Below are positions 25,332 through 38,816 of a stretch of DNA of 64,000 nt, in pieces. Made by a program: the position numbers and the translations under genes. The notes under the pieces are model-generated. The model saw nothing but the letters and a program-made list of their open reading frames with translations. It made no database searches and was not told the DNA's origin. How positions within the stretch are numbered: position 1 is the first letter of the stretch; the number at the start of each line of letters is the position of its first letter. Origin of the DNA: Rutidosis leptorrhynchoides (Eukaryota; Streptophyta; Magnoliopsida; Asterales; Asteraceae); the NCBI RefSeq assembly GCF_046630445.1, contig NC_092341.1:26736001-26800000 (forward strand), given 5' to 3'.

Positions 25332-28300
25332 ATGAAGACGAGAAACGGTCCCGAACATGATAACGGACAAGCGGGGACGCCGAGTTCTCAACCAAGGTCG
25401 AGGCCGTCTTTAAGAAGTTAAAAGCGGATTTTCTTGCGGACGTTCGAAAGGCCTTTCAAGATTCGGTTGATGAGCAAATAACCGATCTAATTAATGAATG
25501 AATGAAGGCCACTATCGAAGAGGCCCTTGACGCTAGGAATATCTATCCTCGCGGTGAAGGAGGTGAAGGAAGGCGGGACTTCCACTACAAGAACTTCAAG
25601 GATGCTCAACCCCCGATGTTTAATGGTGTGCGGGATCCTATAAAAAGTACATGTTGGATCTCCAATATTGAGGGAGCTTTCCGTACCGCGGAATGTCCTC
25701 CCGAAAAGAAGACGAGGTATGGTTCTAGCATGTTACGCGAAGAAGCTAAGTTGTGGTGGGACGATAAAATCAACTTGTATGGTGAAGAACAATGTATGGG
25801 CTTGACATGGGAGAAGTTCAAGAAAGAATTTTTCAGAGAATACCGAACTTCATCCGATCTCGAAAGAATCCGGGACGAGTTGCACCATTTGCAACAAGGG
25901 TCAATGGACTTGGTTACACTCAAGTCTACATTCTTGGCAAAGACTCGTTTTTGCCCGGAATATGTGGGTGATGATCATAAGCTCATGAAGGATTTCTACC
26001 GTACTTTGAATGATGAGTACAATGGGAAGATTAGTCGGGGTATGGCTAAGTCTTTTGATGAATTGTTCGAGTTGGCTTGGGGTTTTGAGCCGGAGGTTCC
26101 AAGAAAGAGTGATTTCATGTTTTCCAAAAGAAAATTTGAAGGTTTTAGTTACTCTAACGCCTCAAGCAAGAAGAGCAAGAGCAAGAGCAAGAAGGGGGCC
26201 GAAAGTGTCAATAGTGCAAAGAAGGGCACTACCGGCGGGTTTTCTTATACGTGCTACAATTGTGGGCAACCGGGTCATATGGCTCGTGAGTGTCCAAAAC
26301 CATCTTCCGGAAACAAAGTCACTTGTTTTAATTGCGGCAAAGAGGGGCATAAGAAGCCGGAGTGTCCCGATTTGCGAAATGATAATGTGAAGCGGTTAGA
26401 AAAGGCGGCGGGTACGGCTAGGGGTCGCAACTACTTGATGACTAATGATGAAGCTAAACAATCGAACGAAGTTGTCTCAGGTACTTTCATGGTTAATTCT
26501 AATCCGGCGAGGATTCTTTTTGATAGCGGTGCAAATTTGTCGTTTGTGTCTCCTAGATTTGTGCCTAAACTTGATAGACCGTTAGCTAAGTTAAGTCGTC
26601 CGGTAGAGGTCGAAATAGGCAACGGCAAGACGGTGCTAGTGGTCGATGTGTGTGAAAATTGTGATGTTGTTTTTGGTGCCGAAACCTTTAAAATTGATCT
26701 TATTCCAATGACCTTGGGCGACTTTGATATTGTCATTGGTATGGATTGGCTCGATCGTTATAGAGCCGATATTGCATGCCATGATAAGTTTATTCGTGTG
26801 AAGACCCCAAGTGGGGGAGAGTTGGTTATTCATGGTGATAGGCGGAGGAGACCGGTGCCGATATGCACTTTTTCACGGGCACGTCGTCATGTTGTTACCG
26901 GTGGCATGGCTTTCCTTGCTCATGTTGTTGATATTTGTAATGAGCCACCACCTATTCATGAAATTCCGGTGGTTAATGAGTTTGAAGATGTTTTTCCGGA
27001 TGAATTACCGGGTGTTCCGGCGGAAAGACAAGTTGAATTTCGCATCGAGTTGGTTCTGGGGGCTACCCCCATTGCTAAAACTCCTTATCGTTTAGCGCCA
27101 ACGGAGATGCAAGAGTTGTTAAATCAAATTCAAGAATTGCTCGAGAACGGTTTTATTCGACCGAGTGCTTCACCGTGGGGCGCTCCGGTGTTATTTGTGA
27201 AGAAGAAAGATGGTAGTATGCGTATGTGCATTGATTACCGTGAGTTGAATAAAGTGATGATCAAGAATCGTTATCCATTACCTAGGATTGACAATTTATT
27301 TGATCAACTTCAAGGTGCAACGTATTTCTCTAAGATCGACCTACGGTCCGGCTATCACCAAATGCGGGTCCGTGAGGAAGACATTGAGAAAACGGCTTTT
27401 AGAACGCGGTATGGGCATTTTGAGTTTGTGGTGATGCCTTTTGGTCTTACGAATGCACCGGCGGCATTCATGGATCTTATGAACCGAGTGTGCCAACCTA
27501 TGTTGGACAAGTCGGTAATAGTGTTCATCGACGACATACTAGTCTATTCGAAAAGTATGAACGAACATGAACGTCATTTGCGTGAAGTATTGAAGACCTT
27601 ACAAAAGGAGAATTTGTATGCTAAGTTTTCCAAATGTGAATTTTGGCTAAGGGAAGTCCAATTCCTTGGTCATATTGTGAACAAAGACGGTATTCAAGTA
27701 GATTCGGGGAAGATAGAGACGGTGAAGAGTTGGGGACGACCGACTACGCCTACGGAAATCCGAAGTTTCCTCGGATTAGCCAGTTATTATCGTCGGTTTA
27801 TCCAAGACTTTTCTAAGATTGCTTCTCCATTAACGAAGTTGACGAGAAAGAATGCTAAGTTTAATTGGGAGAACGAGCAAGAAATTGCTTTTCAATTGTT
27901 AAAAGAGAAGTTGTGTCAAGCTCCGGTGTTAGTATTACCAGAAGGTGTGGAAGATATGACGGTTTATTGTGATGCTTCGCTAAATGGGCTCGGGTGTGTT
28001 CTGATGCAAAGAGGTAAAGTCATCGCTTATGCCTCTCGACAATTAAAGGAACACGAAACGAGATATCCGACTCATGATCTTGAGTTGGCGGCGGTTGTGC
28101 ATGCGTTGAAAATTTGGCGCCATTACTTGTATGGTGTCAAGTGTACGATTTATTCGGATCATAAGAGTTTGAAACATCTCTTTAATCAACGAGATTTGAA
28201 TTATCGCCAACGTAGGTGGATGGATGTGGTGAAAGACTACGATTGTGAAATACTTTATCATCCGGGTAAGGCGAATGTTGTCGCGGATGCGTTGAGTCGA

Positions 28301-29812
28301 AAGAGTCAACATCCGGCGATAAAAGTGGGGTCGTTACGTTTGATTATTTCCAACGATTTTCTTGAGAAGCTTGGCGAGATTCAAATAGAGGCTTACGTTC
28401 ACAATAATCATGTGGAACGAATCGTGGGCCAATCGGAGTTCATTACTATGGGCCCGCGTGGTTTGTTGTCTTTTCAAGGAAGGGTGTGGGTGCCTAAGAT
28501 GGGTGATTACCGACGGGTGCTACTTGATGAAGCACATAAGTCAAAATATTCCATTCATCCGGGCGCGACAAAAATGTATCATGACTTGAAGAAAGATTAT
28601 TAGTGGCCGGGCATGAAACGTGATGTTGTGAAGTATGTTGAGCAATGTGTCACGTGTTTACAAGTAAAATCCGAACACCAAAAGCCGTATGGTAAGTTGC
28701 AACCGTTAGAAATCCCGAAGTGGAAATGGGAACACATTACCATGGATTTCATTACAAAGTTACCTAAAATGGCGAGAACCCAATTCGATTCGATTTGGGT
28801 TATAGTTGACCGGTTGACAAAAAGCGCTTTGTTTCTTCCCATTAAAGAAGTGATATCGTCGGAGGCCTTGGCTAAGTTGTTTATCAAGGAAGTGGTCTCG
28901 CGACATGGGGTTCCTATATCTATTATTTTGGATCGAGATACCCGTTTTACATCTCGGTTTTGGGAAAAGTTTCATGAAGATATGGGTACGCAATTGAAGT
29001 TGAGTACGGCGTATCATCCTCAAACGGACGGTCAAACCGAACGTAAGAATGAAACTTTGGAAGATATGTTACGGGCGTGCATCATTGACTTCGGTGGTAG
29101 TTGGGATGAGCATTTGCCTTTGGTGGAATTCTCGTACAATAATAGTTATCATACTAGTATCGGGATGCCACCTTACGAAATGCTTTATGGGCGTAGGTGT
29201 CGAACTCCAGTTTGTTGGGGAGAAGTGGGTCAAAGAGAGATCGGGAGTACCGATTTGTTTTTAGAGACCAATAGCAAGATCGATTTGATTCGAGAACATT
29301 TGAAGAAGGGTCAAGATAGGCAAAAGTTGTATGCCGATAGACGTAGGCGATTGATTGAGTTCCAAGAAGGCGATATGGTGATGCTTAAGGTTTCACCATG
29401 GAAGGGTATTATTCGATTTCGAAAACGGGGAAAGTTAGCTCCTCGGTTTATTGGGCCGTTCAAGGTTTTAGCTAGTGTTGGTGAAGTTGCATATCGATTG
29501 GAATTACCCGAAGAGCTTGCGGGGATCCATAATACATTTCATGTTTCCCACCTCCGTAAGTGCCTTGCGGATGATTCCTCATGGATGCCTTTAGACGAGA
29601 TCGAGCTAAACAACAAGTTAGAATATGTCGAGGAATCGATTGCTATCCTTGACGAGAAGGTGAAAATGTTGAGGAATAAAGAGGTGAGAACTTTCAAGGT
29701 TCAATGGTGGCGAAGTAAAGGTTCCGAGTTCACTTGGGAGCCCGAAGAGTTCGTGTTAGTTTATCTTCCCTCGTGTCATGCGGCTTGGATTGCGAGGACG
29801 CAATCTGAATAA
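25332..29812 (+). pseudogene. Chromovirus gag-pol coding region (fossil, about two breaks)
   Basis: In order: retroviral-type gag (around 25600-26150, with [20 protein letters not shown] and [14 protein letters not shown]); two CCHC knuckles, [14 protein letters not shown] (about 26252) and [14 protein letters not shown] (about 26324); aspartic protease with [13 protein letters not shown] (about 26510); reverse transcriptase with [20 protein letters not shown] and [10 protein letters not shown] (about 27250-27550); RNase H with [13 protein letters not shown] (about 27965) and DALSRK; integrase with the HHCC region and YHPQTDGQTERKNETLEDML (about 28560-29070); the GPF-like stretch PRFIGPFKVLASVGEVAYRL; and a chromodomain-like tail ending FTWEPEEF. 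The proteins would package, copy and integrate the element RNA. The region is close to whole but broken. Confidence 0.92.
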
Positions 29813-29824
29813 GTGGGGGAGAGT
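29811..29824 (+). promoter_or_regulatory. Chromovirus polypurine tract
   Basis: AAGTGGGGGAGAGT lies immediately before the 3' LTR start (TGTAAGACCCG at 29825). This is the site where plus-strand DNA synthesis is primed in the family. Confidence 0.88.
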
Positions 29825-31705
29825 TGTAAGACCCGAGTATTTGTAGTGTATATAAGTGTAATGTTCGATACTTGAAACGGGGTTTTGGTTATATATTTAA
29901 AAGCAAGAAAGAAGCTGAACTGGAGGTGTCGCGCGCCGCGCGGCCTGGTGGCGCGCCGCGCCATCTGTCTGCGACAGATTCTCCTCTTCTTTTAAAATAG
30001 ATATTTTGAGGGCATTTTGGTCAAAACACATTGGAGCCCGAATTTAATGCCTTGGATCAGTTTTGGAGCTTCATTCACTCCATTCCCAACAACCTTATCT
30101 TCTCCAATTAAACTCTAGAGAGAGAGTGCAATCCTTGAGAGAGAAAGCTCCATTAAAGGGTGAAAGAGGTTGAATCGGGTCTTGGTGCATGTTATAAAGT
30201 CGTTCATCTAGTCGATAGCTACGTGGTGATTGTGTTGGTAAGTTATAAAACCCGATTTCTTACTTTAATTGCTTTAAGGGTTAGGGTTTGGGCTAGTGAT
30301 GAACCAAAGACCCATTTTGTTAGTATTTTGGGGATTTTGGGTGAATATGGGTTATGAAGGCTCATTGATGACTAACGTAGGGTTTGAATGTGTTAATTGG
30401 ACTTTTGAGTCTTAAATTTGGTTAGTTAGTTGCTAGAACACTTTAATAATATGGAAATGGGTGTTATTGGGTATGGATGACCCAAATGGGTGTGTTGACC
30501 TTGAAATGGGTCAAATGAGTCTTTAATGACCTAAGCGGCCTAGCAAGTATGAAAACGAGTTAGCCTTGCGACCTAAATGTGTTTTAAACCCATCTTGACG
30601 AATGATTAGGGTTCTGGTGTGTGTTGACCCAATTTAGGGTTAAGGGTGCAAATGGGTTGAAATTGCACCTTGGGTCAAAATGGCTTAGAATGGTGAAAAG
30701 GGTTTGGTTGACCGACTTGAGTTTGCATTTGATGATGTGTATTATATGATAGGTACGTTAATTTGAGGTCTTGCAAGCTCGGGTATCTTTTCACAAGACT
30801 TTGAGGTGAGTGGAATAATTATATGCGTATGTATATAATGTGTCTATTTGTTATAGCATGAAATGTGTAGTGTCGAGGTGCTAAGACACCATGTTTCACG
30901 TGAAGAGTGTAGCATCGAGGTGTTAAGATGCCACTCGGGTGTAGCATCGAGGTGTTAAGATGCTACCTAAGAGTGTAGTGTCGATGTGTTAAGACGCCAC
31001 TCCGTAAATTAATGAGTGATGCATCGAGGTGTTAAGATGCCACTCGGGGTGATGTGCCGAGGTGTTAAGGTGCCACCTTAGGGGTTAGTGGTGCGAGGTG
31101 TTAAGTGCCCTAACGGATGTTGTGAACACCGATGGCGTTTTCGCGAGCGTCGTTCCCTTGTACTATTGGTTAACCATGGTTATTTGTGTTGTAAGCATAT
31201 TATATTATTCGAGTTATATTCATATGCGGTTATTATGCTAGCTTGTGGTATTGGAGATTTATAGCTTGTTATTGTGACGATAAGCTAAGTGTGTATGCTA
31301 GCGTGTTTGCGGTTTGGTGTGTAAGTGTATGCAAGTAGGTATAATTATATATGTAATCATATAATTATTGCATTCACTAAGCTTTGCTTACCCTCTCGTT
31401 ATTTACTATTTTTATAGGTTCGTTTGTGGACAAGGGTAAGGGCATTATCATGGAATAGAGATTCCCGCTTTGTTGATTAGGGGACGCTTTTTGGAAGTTT
31501 AGTTCTTGGAGTTTGACCGAGACTTGGGTAGTTTAATCCCAAACGCCATGCTCGTAGTGTAGTTTGGTACTTAAACTTTTTGGCGGTCGAAACTCATATT
31601 TTGTATTAAATTCGTAAAACGGCCGAAGTGGGCCCCGCTTAGTAAAACTTATTTTACTTTTGAATTGTGTTAGTTTTACATATTTGAATGTGTGGTTAAA
31701 AGCGT
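29825..31705 (+). repeat. 3' LTR of the chromovirus, first part
   Basis: This is homologous to 22957 onwards of the 5' LTR, including the GCGCGCC block (29930-29962) and the 32-bp minisatellite (30860-31110). It is interrupted at 31705 by the nested element and resumes at 38817 after a duplicated AGCGT. Confidence 0.92.
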
Positions 31706-34168
31706 TGTAACATCCCGCGTTTTTCCGATTAAATTTATTTTTTTAACACTATCTTTTTTTTTAAATAATACCTTTCGTTATTTAAATTCGTAGTTTCCGT
31801 TGACCAACGTTCTTAATTTTCCCGTTATTTAATTATAACACCACTCGTTTACTCGAGCGTTTTTTTAAAATATTCGTTTGGTTAATTCCCGCACCCGACA
31901 ACAAACTTGAAGGACTAATCTTGGCATTTGGCCAAATGTTTGGTGACTAGTCACCACCTCCCCATCTCATCCATTCATTTTTCCTCTTCTCCTTCTACCT
32001 CCTTTCTCTCTTCCATTTTTGAACCATAAACACCCAACTCACAAATTCATCATCTAAATCCGATTGGAGAAGCAAACATCAAAACAAATTACATTTTCGT
32101 GATCCTCTCTTCATCCTCTTCGATTTGGTACCAATTTCATAGCTTGGGGTAAAGTTTCTAAAAACTCTAGATTTCTCTAAATTCGTTTTATATACTTGAA
32201 ATAGTGTTAGTTAGTGTCTATGGCTCGTGTATAACATGAATATATGTTTTGTTTGCTCGATTCGTTGTTTTGAGTAACTAGTTTGAACATTTGAAATGGC
32301 TAAATCTTTAATTTTAGATGAGTTAATGTTGTTAAATTGTTAAAATTCATGTTTTAATTGTGTTACTAGTATCACTAGCTTCGTTTTGATGCGTAGGTTG
32401 ATTAAGAAAACTTCAAAATCATGAATATTGATTTTTGTGGATTTTGGTTAGGGTTTGATAAACTTAAAACGAACTTTTTGATGCTTGAATGCCATGAAAT
32501 GTAAATTGTAAATGTATAGTTGTAACGTATGTTTCATTACCTTCAAAACGGCATATCATATGTGTGAATTGGATTCCCGAAACTTAAAATGCATTTGATG
32601 AACTTGAAACTTTGAAAATAAACCTTTATTGATCACTTGACGAGATTTCGGTTATTGTAATTGATGTTTTTGCTGATGAAAAGTGTTTAGTTGTGTTCCT
32701 CGTCAAATTTCCTTTCCAATGATATAAGATACATGCTTTGGTTGTTTGCGGGTCATAAATGGTGATTGGTTGAAGTTAGGTTCGTGCATAAAACTTAAAA
32801 ACTGCCAGAATTCTCTGCACAGGTAATGGCGCGGCGCGCCATATACCCGCGCGGCGCGCCAAAGTGGTCTGTCCAACTTTGTCGATTTTCGAATAATGTT
32901 TGCTATGCTACGCACCTCCGATTCACATGTAACTTGTTCTAACATGCTCATATATGATTAAAAACCTCAGAAAAATGGTTCGGGACCCGACCCGAATGTG
33001 TTGACTTTTCGTTGACTTTGACCGACCGAAGTTCGACTTTTTGTCAAACTTAACCAAATGATTGTGCAATCTTCCTAACTTGTTTCTATATTTGTATCTT
33101 GCATGAAACTTGACAAATTGATTCACATGCTATATTTAATTGAGTCGTAACGAGCCATAGGACTAATTGAACACATTTCGCCCGACCTTGTGACGTAACC
33201 GGTTAATTAATACAACTTACTTGTTTCGGTCAAGGCTAAGCAACTATCATGCACACGTTTGCTTTGTGAAGTACATTTATACTCGTGCACTCGAGGTGAG
33301 ATCATAGTCCCATCTTTCAAACAACTTTTATGCTTTAAACTATGGGATGAGAAACATATACGTATCATACTTTTATACATTGAACACAAATACGAAAACG
33401 AACATTCCACGTACGGGTTTGAACAAAAAGCCTCAATTCAATTATCATTAGTTACACTTGCAGGGTGTAAACGTGAACTTATATTATGTGATCACATGGG
33501 CTTGACGAGCCTCATTCGGACGGTTCGCTACCGTTAGCGGATGAAATATATTTTCGGGTCTAGTGTATGTTCTAACACTACGCAAAGGGTGCAAAACAGT
33601 TAAGTTTGATAATTGGGTGCCCGGGATACAAACAACAACTTTGGAATGCAAATGATTTTGATAATCATCTTATACTAAATCTTGTGGTTCAAATACAACG
33701 TTTACTAAAACACCTATGATTTCACCAACGTTTTTCGTTCACAGTTTTCTATATGTTTCTCAGGTTCATACTTGGCTATTTGATACATGCTTCCGCGTAC
33801 ACTCATACTTTCTTGGAGTCGAGCATACATGCATACACTCTGATTTCTTGCTTGGGGTCATGCATACATACATACATACGCTAGTGATAGCACCTTTTGA
33901 TTCAAAAATATTGTTTACATACTTACGCTATTTATAGCAACCGCGATTTTAAACTAATTATGTCGGAAGTTACCTCATTTATAATTTATACTTTTGCAAA
34001 CTTAAAATTGTTGTCGAACGGTTTTGTAAACTAAACTTTGCAAGCATGATACGTTTCAAAAGAATGCGACATAATTTTGGTCAAATGAGTCTCATATAGG
34101 GACTACGACCACGTTTCGGGACCTCAGTTAGCGACGCCGTCAATGACGATTTTGGTCGGGTCGCCACA
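31706..34168 (+). repeat. 5' LTR of the nested derivative
   Basis: It runs from TGTAACATCCCGCG to GGTCGGGTCGCCACA. A GGCGCGCC-containing CpG block lies at about 32828-32862. Open frames inside it recur at the same offsets in the 3' LTR and are not taken as genes. Confidence 0.92.
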
Positions 34169-34170
34169 GA

Positions 34171-34182
34171 TGGTATCAGAGC
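34171..34182 (+). promoter_or_regulatory. Primer binding site of the nested derivative
   Basis: TGGTATCAGAGC lies two bases inside the 5' LTR end, giving the same Met-tRNA priming as its relatives. It shows that the cis signals for reverse transcription are kept although coding capacity is lost. Confidence 0.9.
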
Positions 34183-34856
34183 GTTGGTTGTAGGGAACTA
34201 GGATGTGCATTAGTGTGTCTGACCGAGTCGTTGGGACGCATTAGTGAATCTAGACTACAACCAGATAGTTAGCCCTTGCATTCTGACATACATTTGCTAT
34301 AGATAGCACTTACTTGACTACTTGTGCATTATACTTGAATCATTCTTAAGCAAACTTCTTGATGGTACCAAGCTTTCATCATACGAATCCGTATTCTGCC
34401 ACTTTCTGGTAACACACGTAAATTCAAGATTCATACACGTATGGATGACGACGACTTCATTAGTCACACTTGTTCGGGAACTCTGTCTCCCGGATTGTTA
34501 TTTGCCACCGTTTCAACTTACTATCGGTTTCCCACTGGTGTTTCTTACTATCTACTTTTTGGTGTTACTACCATCACTACTCTAGGTGAGTATCATCATC
34601 AACTTTTATCACTACGGTTGCGTGCTACTCGTTATCATGACTCGTTACTCTTTTCATACCTGAATACATTATTGTCTGACTCGAACCGCATTGACGTGAA
34701 CAATCATTTATACACTTCCCTTGGGGAACGCTTCTTTAGAGTTGCAGAAATTCTTTCGATTTAATACGAGTCACGTTTGAGACGTCGTTACACTTTTTTC
34801 ATTCTAGATCTTCACAGTTACACGAACTTGATGTTATGGAATGATGTGGGAATGGA

Positions 34857-34970
34857 GGTATGAGTTAGCGTAATATAACGACACTCGATCAACGTGGTTA
34901 TATTACGGTAAGCCATACCAAAGTTCTAATGACTCGTGATGGTGATTGGACTCGATCAACCTAATCACCA
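34857..34970. other. Two adjacent stem-loops sharing the loop core ACTCGATCAAC
   Basis: The first stem-loop (34857-34919) has perfect 10-bp arms, GTAATATAAC and GTTATATTAC, extended outwards by about 13 more bp with three mismatches. The second (34940-34970) has the arms TGGTGATT and AATCACCA. The arms are unrelated to each other, yet both loops contain the 11-mer ACTCGATCAAC (34883-34893 and 34950-34960). They lie about 0.7 kb after the primer site. Similar loops in a retroelement leader could serve RNA dimerisation or packaging, but this is inference. Confidence 0.8.
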
Positions 34971-35429
34971 CCATGTACCATGTACATGACTTCATTTTTT
35001 TTTCTTGTTTGAATATCTAAAAACTCCGAGAATGTTGATAACAACCATACCAGGGACACATCTTCGATTATTGTCGAACCATACCCATGCTTCCCAAGGA
35101 ATGACAAATTCTTTCATTTTCAAACATATGTTACACGTGTATACTATCTCGTTTTCGCACAGTTTTATCGACGAACTACGATATGCTTGTTATGCTCATA
35201 TCGAGGCGGAAACTTCTCCCGCATTACACTCGTACTTTCGTATAAAGAAACCTTCTACCTAAATTCTCAATGGAGAGAGAGACTCTTCACACTATACAAG
35301 CATTCGCCACGAGGGTGAATAGTCCTAACGAACATTTTCAAAAATCGATAAATCTTCTGCGGCGCGAATTTCTTGAGAAACTTGTTCTATCTAACGTTTT
35401 CAAGTCCTAACAAACTTTTTCAAATATAC

Positions 35430-36270
35430 CTTAAAGAAATGTACCTCGTTTTGGATCGAGATTCTCATTTCACTTCTAGATTCGGAGTGCCTTACAAAAA
35501 GCCTCGGGACCACGCTTAAACATGAGTACAACACATCAACGCATCTCGAAGGGCCAAACAAACATACGATTCAAACTTTGGAAACCATAATACGAATCCG
35601 TGTTATCGACTTCAAATTTACTTGAGAAAAGTACTTGCCTTTAGTCAAATTCTCTTACTACAATAATTTTCATTCAAGTATTAACGTCACACTTTTCGAG
35701 AACCCGTATAACCGTGAATGTCATTTTCTTAAATTGTTGAACCGAAGTAGGTGACAAGCGAACCACCGGACCCGAACTCATTCATGAAACAACCGGAAAA
35801 TTTTTCAATTCCAAGAAAGGCTCAAGACGGCCCGTAGTTGCCAAAAGAGCCATGCAAGGGTTAAACGTAAACCTCTCGAATTCCAAGTGGGAAACCACGT
35901 AACGTTAAAAGTCGCACCTTGAAAAGGTGTAGTCCGTTTCGGAAACGTAGAAAGCTAAATCCGCGATATTTTTAGTCCTTTTGAAATTTTGGGGTGTGTT
36001 GTGCCCGTTGCTTACCGCTTCGAACTTCCGACTCAAACAAATTCCGTTCATCCTACATTCTGTGTATCAAACTTAAAGGCGTGTCTTGCGAGACAAGAAC
36101 TTGTTATCCTCTTCGATGAACTTACTATCAACGATAAACCTCACTTCCAAGGAGGATCGGTTGAAACTATAAATCGTGGAACCAAACTTTAAACCAAAAT
36201 CGCGACTGTCGAAGTTCGTTGAAATACCCGAGGGAGTACCTTCACTTATTCGTAGAAAACGACAACGCAA
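35430..36270 (+). pseudogene. Worn integrase C-terminal remnant (fossil)
   Basis: Short stretches match the end of a Tekay-type polyprotein: TTFWIEILISLLDSE-like around 35450, and VAYRFELPTQTNSVHPTFCV followed by SNLKACLARQELVILFDELT near 36000-36130. Multiple breaks are present and no domain is whole. It is what remains of pol in the nested derivative, directly before its PPT. Confidence 0.7.
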
Positions 36271-36344
36271 GATCTCGAGGAAGAAACAACAACTACTACT
36301 TCCAACTAAATTTCGGGACGAAATTTCTTTTAAGGTGTAGGTAA

Positions 36345-38816
36345 TGTAACATCCCGCATTTTTCCGATTAAATTTATTTTTTTAACACTATCTTTTTTTT
36401 TTAAATAATACCTTTCGTTATTTAAATTCGTAGTTTCCGTTGACCAACGTTCTTAATTTTCCCGTTATTTAATTATAACACCACTCGTTTACTCGAGCGT
36501 TTTTTTAAAATATTCGTTTGGTTAATTCCCGCACCCGACAATAAACTTGAGGGACTAATCTTGGCATTTGGCCAAATGTTTGGTGACTAGTCACCACCTC
36601 CCCATCTCATCCATTCATTTTTCCTCTTCTCCTTCTACCTCCTTTCTCTCTTCCATTTTTGAACCATAAACACCCAACTCACAAATTCATCATCTAAATC
36701 CGATTGGAGAAGCAAACATCAAAACAAATTACATTTTCGTGATCCTCTCTTCATCCTCTTCGATTTGGTACCAATTTCATAGCTTGGGGTAAAGTTTCTA
36801 AAAACTCTAGATTTCTCTAAATTCGTTTTATATACTTGAAATGGTGTTAGTTAGTGTCTATGGCTCGTGTATAACATGAATATATGTTTTGTTTGCTCGA
36901 TTCGTTGTTTTGAGTAACTAGTTTGAACATTTGAAATGGGTGTGCTAAATCTTTAATTTTGGATGAGTTAATGTTGTTAAATTGTTAAAATTCATGTTTT
37001 AATTGTGTTACTAGTATCACTAGCTTCGTTTTGATGCGTAGGTTGATTAAGAAAACTTCAAAAACATGAATATTGATTTTTGTGGGTTTTGGTTAGGGTT
37101 TGATAGACTTAAAACGAACTTTTTGATGCTTGAATGCCATGAAATGTAAATTGTAAATGTATAGTTGTAACGTATGTTTCATTACCTTCAAAACGGCATA
37201 TCATATGTGTGAATTGGATTCCCGAAACTTAAAATGCATTTGATGAACTTGAAACTTTGAAAATAAACCTTTATTGATCACTTGACGAGATTTCGGTTAT
37301 TGTAATTGATGTTTTTACTTGATGAAAAGTGTTTAGTTGTGTTCCTCGTCAAATTTCCTTTCCAATGATATAAGATACATGCTTTGGTTGTTTGCGGGTC
37401 ATAAATGGTGATTGGTTGAAGTTAGGTTCATGCATAAAACTTAAAAACTGCCAGAATTCTCTGCACAGGTAATGGCGCGCCACGCCATATACCTGCGCGG
37501 CGCGCCAAAGTGGTATGTCCAACTTTGTCGATTTTTGAATAATGTTTGCTATGCTACGCACCTCCGATTCACATGTAACTTGTTCTAACATGCTCATATA
37601 TGATTAAAAATCTCAGAAAAATGGTTCGGGACCCGACCCTAACGTGTTGACTTTTCGTTGACTTTGACCGACCGAAGTTCGACTTTTTGTCAAACTTAAC
37701 CAAATGATTGTGCAATCTTCCTAACTTGTTTCTATACTTGTATCTTGCATGAAACTTGACAAATTGATTCACATGCTATATTTAATCGAGTCGTAACGAG
37801 CCATAGGACTAATTGAACACATTTCGCCCGACCTTGTGACGTAACCGGTTAATTAATACAACTTACTTGTTTAGGTCAAGGCTAAGCAACTATCATGCAC
37901 ACGTTTGCTTTGTGAAGTACATTTATACTCGTGCACTCGAGGTGAGATCATAGTCCCATCTTTCAAACAACTTTTAAGCTTTAAACTATGGGATGAGAAA
38001 CATATACGTATCATACTTTTATACATTGAACACAAGTACGAAAACGAACATTCCACGTACGGGTTTGAACAAAAAGCCTCAATTCAATTATCATTAGTTA
38101 CACTTGCAGGGTGTAAACGTGAACTTATATTATGTGATCACATGGGCTTGACGAGCCTCATTCGGACGGTTCGCTACCGTTAGCGGATGAAATATATTTT
38201 CGGGTCTAGTGTATGTTCTAACACTACACAAAGGGTGCAAAACAGTTAAGTTTGATAATTGGGTGCCCGGGATACAAACAACAACTTTGGAATGAAAATG
38301 ATTTTGATAATCATCTTATACTAAATCTTGTGGTTCAAATACAACGTTTACTAAAACACCTATGATTTCACCAACGTTTTTCGTTGACAGTTTTCTATAT
38401 GTTTCTCAGGTTCATACTTGGCTATTTGATACATGCTTCCGCGTACACTCATACTTGCTTGGAGTCGAGCATACATGCATACACTCTGATTTCTTGCTTG
38501 GGGTCAAGCATACATACATACATACATACGCTAGTGATAGCACCTTTGGATTCAAACATATTGTTTACATACTTACGCTATTTATAGCAACCGCGATTTT
38601 AAACTAATTATGTCGCAAGTTACCTTATTTATAATTTATACTTTTGCAAACTTAAAATTGTTGTCGAACGGTTTTGTAAACTAAACTTTGCAAGCATGAT
38701 ACGTTTCAAAAGAATGCGGCATAATTTTGGTCAAACGAGTCTCATATAGGGACTACGACCACGTTTCGGGACCTCAGTTAGCGTCCGTCAATGACAATTT
38801 TGGTCGGGTCACCACA
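36345..38816 (+). repeat. 3' LTR of the nested derivative
   Basis: It starts TGTAACATCCCGCA, just after a tract TTTCTTTTAAGGTGTAGG typical of the PPT zone of these elements, and ends GGTCGGGTCACCACA. It is nearly identical to 31706-34168, with scattered substitutions and a few indels. Confidence 0.92.

Larger units (their letters stand above)
31706..38816 (+). mobile_element. Coding-poor Ty3/Gypsy derivative nested in the chromovirus 3' LTR
   Basis: Two very similar LTRs (31706-34168 and 36345-38816, about 2.46 and 2.47 kb) both start TGTAACATCCCGC and end in CACA. The perfect target duplication AGCGT lies at 31701-31705 and 38817-38821. The internal part is just 2.2 kb, with a primer site TGGTATCAGAGC (34171-34182), a PPT-like tract before 36345 and only a worn remnant of the integrase end. 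Gag, protease and RT are absent. By eye the LTRs differ by about 1%, so the insertion is recent and must have used proteins from a relative. It is broken as an autonomous element. Confidence 0.9.

Noticed and set aside
33259-33537. 92-codon frame repeated at 37905-38183
   Set aside because: It is present in both because they are the two LTRs of the nested derivative; no domain is seen.
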